DNA from: Phylloscopus collybita
Taxonomy: Eukaryota; Chordata; Aves; Passeriformes; Phylloscopidae
Reading direction: 5' to 3'
Assembly (NCBI GenBank): GCA_027886175.1
Contig: JAJNNQ010000137.1
Coordinates: 7,134,001 to 7,198,000, forward strand
DNA length: 64,000 nt
Under the pieces are notes generated by a model that saw only the letters and a list, made by a program, of their open reading frames with translations, did no database searches and was not told the DNA's origin. This document shows positions 39,011 through 50,143 of the stretch, one piece after another (the stretch's first letter is position 1; every line of letters begins with the position of its first letter). The translations under genes and the position numbers were made by a program.

Positions 39011-41523
39011 TGAGATTTTAAAAGCTTTCTATAATGTCAGAACAATAAATTGTGCCAAGATACTGAAAAAATAATCCAGCTGGTGTAGAATGTAAAGCTA
39101 CAGATTTTCAAATTATATAGTACAACAATACAGCACAGAAACCATATTATAATTTTAATACATTCTTCTGGAGTTTTACGTCCAGAGCCCAGAAATGACA
39201 CCAGATCTATTTTTTTCCTGCTTGTGCCAGATTATTCTCATTAACATCACTTAGAAATCTATAAAAATGAAAAGACTGCTGCTCCACAGACAGTCATAGA
39301 GCTTGGGAAGTGACAAACAAAGCAGCATTTGCTGAAGAGCAGACTGTCAAGCAGAAGTGACAGACAAGGCCAATTACCATATGCAAATAAGCCAGCATTC
39401 ATTATATAATTTTTTTTTCTTAAAAAAAGCTATATTTGTCAAAAGTACTGCTATTCACAACCAGTTCTCTGGCAGGATGAACCCTGTGGAGTTTTAGGTT
39501 TTATGAGCTCCTGCATCAAGTTTTTTTTAGAATGGTAAAATGTATTTTTGCTCAACTCAGTTTTTCCTATGGTTTTGCACACTTTTCCCTGTTTCTCCAC
39601 AGGAAAATGCTGAATGCATTTAAAACAGATAGTTTATTGCCACTTTGAATCCAGACTGGTCCATCTACTCTGTTATTCTTTCCCAGAAAACTGCAGCTGC
39701 TTCAGGGAAGACACTGGTAAGTCTGCAATGAAATGATTAATCTCACTTTTTTCCTACTGTTCTTGGGAAGACCTTTTTCTCTGGATGAACTCCAAAGCAA
39801 AATCCATGGCTTTGTTTCATACCTTCAAAATATTGACCTAGGCATTGTTTGTGATCATGGTATGTTTCTGGTGAGAACACCAGAAAACTTATTGAGCTAC
39901 ACTTGGAATTTGGGAGCATCTGCTCCAGTGATGTCCATTTACAGAGTGGTTGTTCTACACTACCCTTCCCTATAGTCACATGAACCCAAGTGAATTCATG
40001 GAAGAATAAGAATACACAGCCCCCACAGGCTTGCCTAGCTGTGGAAGTTACCAGGAATTAAATGAGAAGAATTTGAACTTTGGTAGCTATTTCACACTGT
40101 ATCTGCTATAGAATCTAATATTCTGCACTTCAGAGGGATATTGAGTTATCTCCACAGAAGCAGGGGGTACTATTTCAAAATTACTTTCCACACACGTCTG
40201 GATGGGGCTGGTGTATATTCCTGCCATCTCCCTTGGGATGGCCTAGCAATAAGCCAAATTGGAGAACTGCTTTCCAGAAGCCTTCCCTAAACAAACAACA
40301 GTTTCCTTCCAGCTAAGGCTGTTATCCTGAGCTGCTCTTAGAGGGTAAGAGCACAAGGACTCATTGAAAGAGAAAAAGTAGGGAGGGAAATAATTGGCCA
40401 AACACAGCAGTGAGGTGGTACAGCTGATTTTTGTGGCACTGCCTTCAGCTGTGAATGGCTGTGGAAGCCAGAAACAATGTGGAAGAAGGGTAGTTTTGGG
40501 CAGTTTTGGGAGCAAAGACATTTTCCATGTCATCTATTCTGTACATGCAGTTTTAGGAGTGTGATCTGGAGATCTCCACTGACAGTGGCAGCTCCTTCAC
40601 AGGGACGTGGAGGCCTTGGGCTTGTGATCTGAATGACCTCTTGGAGACCTTACTGCTGTCCACTGGCTGTAAACAGCTTCAGTAGATGAGACTAATGTAG
40701 ATGTTCAGAGAAGCTGGGGTTTTAGTGCTGCTTCAACACAGAGTACAGTAGCTCTTGTTTAAAAGTTTCTTTTGCCAGTTTGGCTAACATAATTAGCTAA
40801 TTATCATGGTAATTGCCATTCACCATGGCAGTCAAGAGTAAGTCTCATTGTTCTAAACCCTGTGGAGAGGATTAAGATGATCACTGACCCAGAGAGTTCA
40901 CAGACTTAAGAAAGTCAGTGAATGGTTTCCCCAGAGAAAATAAAGGCAGATTTCTGGGAATAAGATCCACTGCTTGGATTCCTGTGAGAAAAGTGCTAAC
41001 ATATTCACGTCTTGCACACAATCTCCAGCATTTTTCCAAGCTTTTAGTCTCCAGAGCAGAATTATGAAAGTTATACATTCTTGTTTGCAAAGCTGCTGTC
41101 AGTGCTTTACTAGCAGTGCCCCAGTTGAGCATATTTCACTGTGTGCAGTGGCTGCATTTAGTGAAAGCAATCATGCTGACAGCCTGCATGATGGAAGCCC
41201 CAATCTGTGCAGTGTCATGCACTGTGCATCACCACGAGGGAATCTCTAGTGACTCAGTATTAATGAGAGGGAAGCAGTGGCACTGTTATTATTATTTATG
41301 ACTTATCCTGCTCCACAGATGTGTAAGGCACTTTAAAAAACAAATAAAGGAGGTATCCCTGCTGATAACCACGCAGAGCAGCAAGGCACAGTTGGCACCC
41401 TCATGATTCCTGCTGCAGAGGGTCTAAAGAAAGAAGGCTGGGAAATAGTGAGGACAGCACCACCTTCAGAGATCTGGGTAAATGGAGAGTAGTCAGCATT
41501 GTAGACCTCTGAATAGACAGAAG
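39011..41523. other. Non-genic stretch
   Basis: No gene recognised. It contains an octamer-type ATGCAAAT at 39381-39388 and the homeodomain-type palindrome at 40789-40804. Small open frames on both strands show no family signature. Confidence 0.5.
40789..40825. promoter_or_regulatory. Candidate homeodomain-site cluster
   Basis: ATAATTAGCTAATTAT at 40789-40804 is a perfect 16-bp palindrome carrying TAATTA on both halves. It is followed at once by CATGGTAATTGCCATTCACC and a further CATGG. Head-to-head TAATTA sites suit paired or LIM-type homeodomain dimers. The sites are seen; enhancer function is inferred. Confidence 0.3.
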
Positions 41524-41638
41524 TGTTAAAAAAACCATGCAGATGTGGTTTAGTGGTGGACTCAGCAGTGCTGGTGAACAGTTGGACTCAAAGACCTTAG
41601 AAATCTTTTCCAACTTTAAAGATTCTATGATTCTATGA
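41524..41638 (+). mobile_element. CR1 LINE 3' tail, sense
   Basis: A 115-bp tail with 'gatgtggtttagtggtggac', 'cagcagtgctggtgaacagt', 'ttggactcaaagacc' and a terminal GATTCTATGATTCTATGA doublet, the diagnostic CR1 3' repeat. The subfamily pattern is the same as at 38703-39010. It is severely 5'-truncated. Confidence 0.92.
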
Positions 41639-44600
41639 AAATTCTGCTTATTATTTCCATTACATTGTGTTCTAGTGTCTCCTTCTCTCATCTCATATTA
41701 GTGTTTTGTGAACAAACGATATGAAGAATTAACTCTCAGGCCCAGTTTTCCCACTGACACAAGCCTAAATTATTCTCCTAAAACACAGAACAGAGAAAAG
41801 TAAAAAAATGTGTTCACATTCTCTCTCATGCAGAGAATATTTCTATGCAGGCACTATTCTAACAGCTCAGAATGAAATAAAGTATTATTGTTATTAGTAA
41901 AAATCACCTCTTGACTTCTGGGTATTGCTCTATTTTCCTCTTTTGTAACTATGGCCTGAAGACCCTGATCTGCATCACAGGCAGTGACAAAGGGATATGA
42001 AATACATGCAGGGGACATAAGTAATTTACCTCCTGCTAAACTTTGATCTTAAAAATGATAATTTAAAAAAACCATTCTGCATTCTAGAACTGTTGATTTC
42101 TCCAGTAATGTAATTTTATTCACTTTCCTCTCTGTTTAACCACCTGTTACCCAGCTGGTGCCAGCTTCTGTGGTTTTCAGCTACCAGTGTCTATTGAGGC
42201 TGGACTGTTATGTCCCAAAGTCAAAATGACAGTGAAACAGCAGCTCAGGGGTTGCCCACATGTGTTTCATTTTTTCATGTCCTTCATGACCAACACCTGT
42301 TCTTTCCATCTGGCTAATGTGCTAACCTGGCTCTGAAAAAATGGGCACCTTCAGTCACCAATAACAAAGGGTGCCCCAAATTTACTTGGGCAGGGGTACA
42401 CATAGCCAAAGTGAAAGAAACCTGATGAGATCAAGCAGACCATTATCAGTACAGACAGTGCTTTGGCGTATCTCATGTGAGATGTCTAACCATGAATCCG
42501 TCTATGGCATCAGAAAGGTCTTTGGATGGGAGAAGGACAAAACCTCAAAATGGGGTTTTTGAGTCCTAAACTTTTTTCCTCATTTGGTTCAACAGGGAGG
42601 AAAGTTTGATGGTGTTCATGGTGCACTGCAAAATATATAAATTTACTCAATCATTTCTTAACTGAATGTTCTGCCTAATCTTTAAAAAAATCACTCAGAA
42701 TTTGCTTGTCTCTACTTAGTTTCCAAGAACACCTTGATTTCTTCCCATTACTGTAAATTTTACAAAGCTAACACCTCTATCTCGATTTTAGCTCCTTATC
42801 ATTTATATTGCTATGGCTCTGTCTTTACTTCATTGCTTTTTATGTGATGTTACAGAACAGCTTGCAAAACATCTGGCAGTAAATGGCTTATGTTTTGAGG
42901 GTATAATTTTGTATGAGGAACTTTTAGAGTAAGTTTTGGATAAAAGTCATTGCCAGAGTATAGTACTTTTCCCTATAATACGAAGATCAGAGAAATTTCC
43001 TCATGAAACCAAAATCTTGAAAAAGTTACGGATTTTTTTTTTTTTTTACCTTGCTAGCACAAATGATGTTGTTTAACAGAAAATATTGATTCTAAATTTG
43101 CCGTAGCTGTAACTTTGCAAAAACTTGTTCTGGTTTTGGAGGAAAGAAGAATGCTGTTTTCAACAGCACACACCCACTAAAAGCAACACATCAAATGGTT
43201 CAAGGGAGTAAAGTTGTATTCAGCTGGGTGAAGTTTTGCTGATCTGTTGCTACAGCCTAACAACCCAATCTGGGCACTGTAATAAACCTGAATATAGTGA
43301 AATCATACTGTAGGTAGTGAAAACAGTGTCACACATTCATAAAACCCATGGAAAAACGTGACAGAGAGGTATGCCCTGATGCTACTGCAGAAACACAGAA
43401 ACACAGGAAAAAAGCATGAGCATCAGTTTTATGACAATAATAAGGATAAACGTGTGGAAAAGCTGTTGGAATAAATGGAATGAATGGAATGGATTTAGGA
43501 TGGAATAAAAAGTTTGCACTTATATATTTATCTAATAAATGAAACAGAATTCTTTATATTATTTTCTGAGAATTTACAGACTAGCTTGTGCTAAAGGAAA
43601 GATAATTTGGACACAACCAGCTTTCCAGTCTTTATACCCAGAAGTAATCCCTCTTTCAGTATAAGAGAGAAGAAAACTTTTATCTAATGTTTTTGAGTCT
43701 TGGTGGTATGAAAAGAATTTTCAATAGTTCCAACCTCATACCTCAAATATGGGTACTGTGGCATGTTATACATTAAATTATATGCCTCACAATTAACACA
43801 TAGCAACCTGGGCTGTTATATTTGGTTTTTAAAACCAAAGTAATCAAACACAGAGGATCAAAGTCATGGGGCTCATGGCTTTGTGAGGATTCAGGACAGC
43901 AGTCATAGAAAAGGTTAATGAGCAGCACAGACATGGCACATCAAGCACAATAAGTCACCATCTAATCCAAAGTATAATGAAACGGTTCAAGTTTAGAATT
44001 AAGTATAGTTACAATATAAGAAAGGAAAAGCTTTTGTTGAGTCTCTCCCTTTTACTTCTCTTTCAAAGTAACTATAGGGTATGCTAAATGCAGGATGAGA
44101 CAGAAAATCTTTGTATGGAAAGGGCAGAAAATAAGAAAAAGAATCTTTTAAGCTCAATGATATATATTTTTACTTTTTTTCTCTTCCCTTTTCTTTTGGC
44201 CAGCCTTAGGCTGGTGCTTTGATCTGTATTTCAGTCACCAGGGTCCCTTATCAGAGAAAACACAAAAAAAGGACAGTGAAAGATACAGATAGAATGACAA
44301 ATAGATGCACCTTGAGTCACTACAGAGTGACTTTTCTGCTCTTCAGAGTGAATTCTATCTGGAAACCATATCTGCAATGGGAATGGACCAGAGCTTTGCC
44401 CTGAGGGCCTAAACCAACACCCGCTGATTGCAAAAAAGCACTTTTTGATATGTAGGCTGTTTAGTTTAAGATTCCAGAGGATGAAACAATAGAATACAAT
44501 GTTCTGACATTCCTTGGATGCTCCTTTTTGTGCTCCCCTCCCTTTCTGCACTGAGGGCAGCTTCTCTGTCCCTCCATATGCCTGTTTTCATCTGTGTGTA

Positions 44601-45029
44601 CCCCTCTCTGCCTTCTAAGAGGAACAGTTACACACACAGTGTAAGGTATATAGATCAAAACTACACCTTGTCCAATAGTTTGTCTCTAACAGAGCAGGGG
44701 CAGATGCCCAGGGTAAAAGAAGAGCCAGAAAGCCCTTCATTACCCATGTTTTACAAACCAGAAACAGAGCTGGTAGCTCTAGTATGTCACCCTCAGTATA
44801 TCCTCCTTTCAGACATACGAGGCACATTTACCACAGTGGTAATTTTTAGCATCAGTAGTTTTCACATATGTGCAAGGAATTACTCCAGTTTGCCTGCTTT
44901 GAACTGTGTGGCAGAATATTCTCATGACTTTAAGCTCATGTATCAGAAGTTGATCCCTCCTCACCTCCTCCCTGTGGCCCCTGCCCTGCACCACCTCTTC
45001 CCCAGGAGACCTGGTCCACCTCATTGTTT
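41639..45029. other. Non-genic stretch
   Basis: No gene recognised. It contains a 19-bp inverted repeat at 43821-43839 (TTTGGTTTT, T, AAAACCAAA), a T run near 43030-43046 and a short degenerate GGAATNAAT-like tract at 43468-43508. An open frame of 179 codons (44518-45057, +) starts here and enters the ancient CR1; it has no recognisable domain. Confidence 0.5.
43468..43508 (+). repeat. Degenerate GGAATNAAT tract
   Basis: Units of the type TGGAATAAA, TGGAATGAA and TGGAATGGA occur in a row and then decay into 'ggatggaataaaa'. About four imperfect 9-bp units. Confidence 0.6.
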
Positions 45030-45540
45030 CTTGCACAGATGGTACCCACACCTTTGATCAGTCATCCTGCCCTTTTCTGTGCCTTTCCCACTTCTGGCTG
45101 AAACAGCAAGACCAGGAATGCACAAAGCATTGAAGGTGCAAGCATATCACAGATTTATACAGCAGCATAATAGCATAACCTATTTGTTCTCTATTAATTT
45201 CCTGATATTTCCTAAAGTTTGATTTGCTTTTTGACTTCTACTGAATATTGAGTTGATGTTTTTACAGAACTAGCTATGATATTTCCAATCTCTCTCTCTC
45301 TCGAATGGTAATAGTCAGCCCAGAGCCCATAATTTTGTAACTAAAAGTTTTATTGCTCTTACCTGTGTAAATTACTTTACATTTATCCATATTGAATTTC
45401 ATTTTCCATTTTATCTCTCACCCACTTAATCTTGTACAGTCTTTTTGCAAATCTTTGCAGTCAGCTCTCAGTTTTACTAAGCCAAGCAAGTTCATACCAT
45501 CAACAAAGTTTGTGCCCTCATTCTCTTCACCTTAGAGACT
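45030..45540 (-). mobile_element. Ancient CR1-like LINE, block 1
   Basis: On the plus strand this reads as the reverse complement of an old CR1-type element widespread in reptiles and birds. Landmarks in order are 'cctttgatcagtcatcctgc', 'ccttttctgtgcctttccc', 'cagatttatacagcagcata', 'gaatattgagttgatgtttt', 'ttactttacatttatccat', 'attgaatttcattttccatt' and 'tctttgcagtcagctctcag'. Divergence is high, with many indels, and coding capacity is gone. Its continuation appears at 46735-47240. The family call comes from recalled consensus landmarks; an alignment would settle the exact name. Confidence 0.75.
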
Positions 45541-46734
45541 TGTGCACTTTCCTTGTTTTTCCAAGCAGCTGATTCAGGGCCATAGTACCAAGAAAAGTGA
45601 GACAAACCAGTCATCCTCAGCCTTGCTACTGGAATTATTTGCACTTTATGCTTCCAAAATTTTGCACAGCTGGCTATGGGCCATCGTCTTCCCATCTATT
45701 TTTATCTGTTTTTCACTTCTTTTTGTCATATTCGTCCTCCTTATAGAGCAACTACATTATTCATCTCTTTGAACATGCATAGGATTTTTAGGTGTAGTTT
45801 GGAATGGATCTGTTTTGTAGAGAAAACAAAGCTTTCTCCAAAATGGTGTTCAGCTTGAGGGCAGCTACAGAACTTGTGTAATGTCAAGCTAAGAAAGCAG
45901 AGAAATGGGGCTGTATGCTTAGCTGACATACTGGATAATGGGGATTAAGGCACATTAATTTTTGTAGCCAGTAATACACAGAGTGATATGACCAGCAGCA
46001 CATCAACCCTGCTAAGACCTAAATGGTCTGGCACACTTCCACCTGAGTCAAGAGTAGAGGACTTCAGAGGAAAGTACAGAATGCAGCTCTTGCTCTTGCT
46101 TCAGGACCCATAATAAAAATACTTTAACTTCTTTCACACAAGACTTAATTTGGTCACAGTCATTCTCAAGTATAATTTCTGGAAATTTGATCTTGCGTGT
46201 GTTTGTTTTTGGTTTTTTGTTTGTTTTTTTTTTGTTTGTTTTGTTTTTTTTTTTTTTTCCTCTGCAGATATTCCTCTAACCTAGGGTCTCAGAGAAATCA
46301 CATAAATTGCTATCTAGTGAACACACATACCACCCTCCCAAAGTAAACTGGGAGGTAGGAAATCCAAACAGATAGCTCAGTGATACCACTGATAGGGTGA
46401 TTTGGTGACTAGAACCCCACTGCCCTTACAAGTTCATGGAGGTGATTTTACAGTCCTTTATGGTTATCTCAGCTCTTAACTAAATCCACCTGATTTGCAT
46501 GTCCAGCTCATGTGGTTAATTTAGTGAGCTTTTCCTCTTTCAGACTGTCTATAAATATGCCATCATGTCCTCTAAACCTTATTTAAACTTCCTGAAGCAC
46601 AGTAACAACAAACTTCCCACCACAGTCAGCAGCAGATTTCAATGGAGCTGCTCATGAGTATGGACTCTGCGATTTGGCACAGACAAAAAACACTGGTGTG
46701 GAGGCTACTGCACCTCTAACCTCTTTTACAGTAA
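45541..46734. other. Unmatched insert between two ancient CR1 blocks
   Basis: Roughly 1.2 kb separates two blocks that should be only about 100-200 bp apart in the parent element, so most of this is probably a later insertion or strongly diverged sequence. It holds a long T/G-rich tract (46201-46260), an ATTTGCAT octamer at 46493-46500 and 'ctataaatatg' about 55 bp further. I recognise no transposon family in it. Confidence 0.45.
46201..46260. repeat. T/G-rich tract with long T run
   Basis: 'gtttttggttttttgtttg' runs into a T stretch of about 16 bases and ends TTTCCTCTGCAG. This is a simple repeat, possibly the reversed A-rich tail of a retroposon. Confidence 0.8.
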
Positions 46735-47240
46735 GAACAGAATCTTATTCCTTCTCCTTTTTCCCTATCTGCTAGTGAGGTCCTAATCCATGTGAAATTT
46801 TAACTCTCCCTCCATGGTTGCCAAGTTTCCCTAACAGTCTCTTCTAAGGGTCTTTACCAAAGGTCTTTTGAAAGCCTGAATAAATTTTATCCACCATTTC
46901 TCCCTTATTCACTATTTTGTTAATTCTGAGTGTGTTGGCAGCTTAGAGAGCTATTACTTGGCCTTGGGAAGCCTGAGGTTTTAGTCTTAGCAGGTTGTAT
47001 ACATTAAATTAATATATAACTCTATCTTTCATAATTTTCTTGACTATTTTTCCTGCTGCTGAGGTATGTCCTGTGTATCTATAAAACACAATTGCCTCTG
47101 CCACTTTATGAAAGATTAAGGCAGTCTTGGCTACAACCCAATTGGCTGTGGAAGCAGGGTTTTATTTCAGATTTTTAACAATAAACTGTGTATCTTTAAA
47201 CAGCAATTCAGCTGCTTCATTATTTAGTCCCTCCTAGACA
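46735..47240 (-). mobile_element. Ancient CR1-like LINE, block 2
   Basis: This resumes the element of 45030-45540 in the same orientation. Landmarks are 'gtcctaatccatgtgaaatt', 'gtctttaccaaaggtctttt', 'gaaagcctgaataaatttta', 'tccaccatttctccctt', then a degenerate stretch near 'ctttcataattttcttgact', and finally 'cagcaattcagctgcttcat'. Together the two blocks make one of the longest repeat remnants in the window. Strong divergence marks it as very old. Confidence 0.65.
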
Positions 47241-47624
47241 GCTAAAACACAGCAGTGATGATTAATTACTATGTAATGTGTTTTATTATTCCAGTACCTT
47301 TTTTCTATTTTTGTTTTGTGTTCTCAGAGAACATCTCACCCTTGCTTCATGTTGATAATAGCACCTATTTAAGTTATTTTTGTAAACAAGAGTTTAGGCT
47401 CAGTAGCAAAAGTCAATGTATTTTTTGCTTATCAGTTCTCGACACTGTGGAGAAGAATGTGTGTGACTGACACCATGTGAAAAGCAGAGGTAAGCAGAGA
47501 GGAACAATGAAACAAAATAAATACTTCATGCTACTGGTGAGGGCAAATCTTTCTCTTTGAGACTGGTCCAAACAGTGCCCTGGTAAATAAGAATAAATTG
47601 GATCTACTTCGAGTCCGATATACA

Positions 47625-47745
47625 TTTGAAGAAAATTGGTGTAATTTCCCTGAGACAAAGGAGAAAGTCGTTTACACCACTTGCAGCTCTGGCTCATTTA
47701 TTTCAATGAAGTTATTCTGCATTTATGTGGGTGTAACCCATTTAG
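47625..47745. repeat. Possible ancient dispersed repeat
   Basis: The sequence contains 'aaattggtgtaatttccctg', 'gtttacaccacttgcagctc', 'tctggctcatttatttcaat' and 'gaagttattctgcatttatg'. The combination of a 'tttacacca' block, a 'ctctggc(c)catt' block and 'ttcaatg(g/a)agttattctg' recalls an old repeat common in reptile genomes. I cannot name it, and similarity may be fortuitous. Confidence 0.35.
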
Positions 47746-47842
47746 TTCACTGTTCAGGTAGTAACTTCTCTGCTCCTAATCCTGTGATGGTTGGTAGCAA
47801 AAAATAGTCTGTGGGATACTGGCATGAATGAAACAAGAAACA

Positions 47843-47975
47843 GAGGAGAGGAGAGGAGAGGAGAGGAGAGGAGAGGAGAGGAGAGGAGAGGAGAGGAGAG
47901 GAGAGGAGAGGAGAGGAGAGGAGAGGAGAGGAGAGGAGAGGAGAGGAGAGGAGAGGAGAGGAGAGGAGAGGAGAG
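47843..47975 (+). repeat. Pure (GAGGA)n pentanucleotide array
   Basis: About 26.6 uninterrupted copies of a 5-bp unit (GAGGA on the plus strand, TCCTC opposite). The purine-only run extends over 47842-47976 (135 bases). The absence of interruptions implies recent expansion and probably length polymorphism. The tract is mirror-symmetric polypurine, so triplex (H-DNA) or G-rich structures are possible. The GEERR and SSPLL frames through it are artefacts. Confidence 0.98.
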
Positions 47976-49579
47976 ATAAAGCTCTCCACATACAGACAAA
48001 ATAGTTTTTGTTATTTATTTTACCAATAGGTTTGGAAAATTACTTGAACCTCTCATTCCTGCTATGCCATAATAACTTAACTGGGTAGAGGGTGTTGAGG
48101 CAGTAACTTGTTTGCTCTTCTGCACTTCCCTCTCTCCTGCCCCCCAGCTAAACTGTGTTTTGAACAGCCAGACAGTCAACTGGGGCTCCTGGGCTAGGCT
48201 GGCTGGGAAGCAGCATACTCCAGCCTAATTCCTTGTACCCACTTCTGTGTTTCTATCATTTCTTTGTGCCAAACAGAGCAGAATGCAGCACAAAGATAAA
48301 GAGAAAGACAATACCCTGCTCAAAGAGCTTCCAGCAGAAGGAGGCACCTTCCAAAGAGGAAAATGGAGAGGCAGTCTGCCTGAGCACTCAGTAGAACAGA
48401 AAACCAGAAATAGAAAGTCAACCAGCAGTTCTTAAGACCCTTTATGCCTTTACAATGCACTTCTTTTAGACAAAACACGTCAGGTAACAATACCTTTCTT
48501 AGTTGGGTGCTGGGATTTTTGAGTACTGCTGCCCCAGGATTAATTGCAGTCTTTGGAAATGCTTTGTGTTATCTCTCTGTTAAAACAGATGATGATTTGT
48601 TTCTGCTTGGCAAGTTTGAGTTGGTTTATTGGAAATTTTATGAGGGTAACAGAGGTTTATGGGGGTAAAGAGGAAGAATTATCACTGCATGTTAAAGGAA
48701 GAGTTATTACCACTACTCATAATAGCAGTGGGAAGGATTATCACTAGCAAAAGCTCAAGAGGATTATTTGGGATTCAGCAATGTACAGTAAACAATCTTT
48801 ATCTCTTGCAGAATGTCAGTGCATATTTTACAACATAGTTGGCATTGGTGATCCATGAAAAAAAAAATCTGCTGCAATTTAAGTTTTATCATTCTGAATC
48901 TTAGAATTAAATTAATATTCAGTTGTCACAAAACCAGTGGAAAAAAAAGCTGCTTAAGAAAGGAACAGGGAAAAGCACTGTAATTTCATTTCAGTCTAAT
49001 TCCAATTTTAAATCTTTGTATCAGCATCCCCTTGGCAAGTTTTCAGTAGACTCAAGACTCAGCAGAGCAGTATGAGCATGCAGATAACAGACAGGAGATC
49101 ACCAAGCAAACTAGCTTCAAAGCTTCTCGTTTATGTTTAAAAAATACTTTTTTAAAAGTACACAAAATATTCCTGACTTTCTATGTGACAGTCATAAATA
49201 TCAACTGATTAAATGTTGTTCTTATTTAACAAAAGTACAGATTCTTTAAACACACTCACAGGCATACACACAAGCTCATCATGTCTGCAGAGATTAAACT
49301 CAGCACAGCCAGGATTAAAAAAAAGGGTAATGAAGACAGTATAAATGAAATTTATGTGAGGATTTCTTCTGGTAAGAAAAAATAAAGTAACCAGAATGAG
49401 GTTACATGTGACAAAAACATTTCATATTCTGCTGGAAATTACTTGTATAATGTGAAGATAGGCAGCATATAATATAGTGAAAAGATATAAAAGACATTGT
49501 AAAGAAAATGAGCCTGTCTAAGATGTGATAGAATTACATGAACTAATATTAATTTTGCGCTTGGAAGTTTATATTCACA

Positions 49580-49599
49580 TTTATATTTATAAATATAAA
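49580..49599. repeat. Perfect AT-only palindrome
   Basis: TTTATATTTATAAATATAAA is its own reverse complement across 20 bases and lies in very AT-rich DNA. It may be only composition-driven. Confidence 0.9.
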
Positions 49600-49771
49600 A
49601 TCAGATTTATAAATCAAAAATACCCTGAGATCAATTCTGCACCAACTCTTGTCTTGCTATTCACTTCTCAATAGGAGATTTCAAGTAAGCCTGCTGCTGG
49701 AACTTAGGAATTTGAGTGGTGCCCTGTTTTCTTTTACACCTTTTATGTAGCTTTGTTAACATTATGGAGTC

Positions 49772-49815
49772 ATAACATATGTATATATACTATAACATAC
49801 ATATATTTATATATA
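49772..49815. repeat. TA-rich tract
   Basis: Imperfect TATATA and CATACATATA alternation. An ordinary AT-rich microsatellite. Confidence 0.75.
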
Positions 49816-50106
49816 AAAGTATGCATACAACAACACACAAGATTCTCAATTCTCTGATCAAGGTGCGTCCTTTTAGAAAGAATTCTTGGTTATTAGGAAA
49901 AAAAAAAAAGCTCCCCAAGACAAAATGACATGCTAGTTATATATTCTTCCTCATTTTCAAGACAACATTTGTACTACGAGTTTGTTTTGAAGTCAGTTTT
50001 TTTGCAATACAGTTACGATAATGGAAATCAGGGCTGGAATTACAAAGATGGAAAACCATGAAAAATAAATTTTGGGATGCTCTGTATCATTAAAAAGGGT
50101 AATTAA

Positions 50107-50143
50107 CATTGTTTTGCAAAAATTATGGAAAGCTCATGCAAAT
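50107..50143 (+). promoter_or_regulatory. Candidate SOX/POU sites
   Basis: CATTGTTTTGCAAAA (50107-50121) differs at two positions from the known SOX-OCT composite pattern CATTGTTATGCAAAT. A canonical octamer ATGCAAAT follows at 50136-50143. Such pairs mark some neural and stem-cell enhancers. The sites are visible; activity is unknown and AT-rich background makes chance plausible. Confidence 0.25.

Noticed and set aside
46493..46565. Octamer plus TATA-like stretch as a possible small-RNA promoter
   Set aside because: No snRNA-like transcript or proximal element with correct spacing was recognised downstream.
47843..47975. Regular array that might suggest CRISPR
   Set aside because: The unit is 5 bp without spacers; it is a microsatellite in vertebrate DNA.
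47747..47999. Ser/Pro/Leu and Gly/Glu/Arg repeat frames
   Set aside because: They are translations of the pentanucleotide array in several frames.
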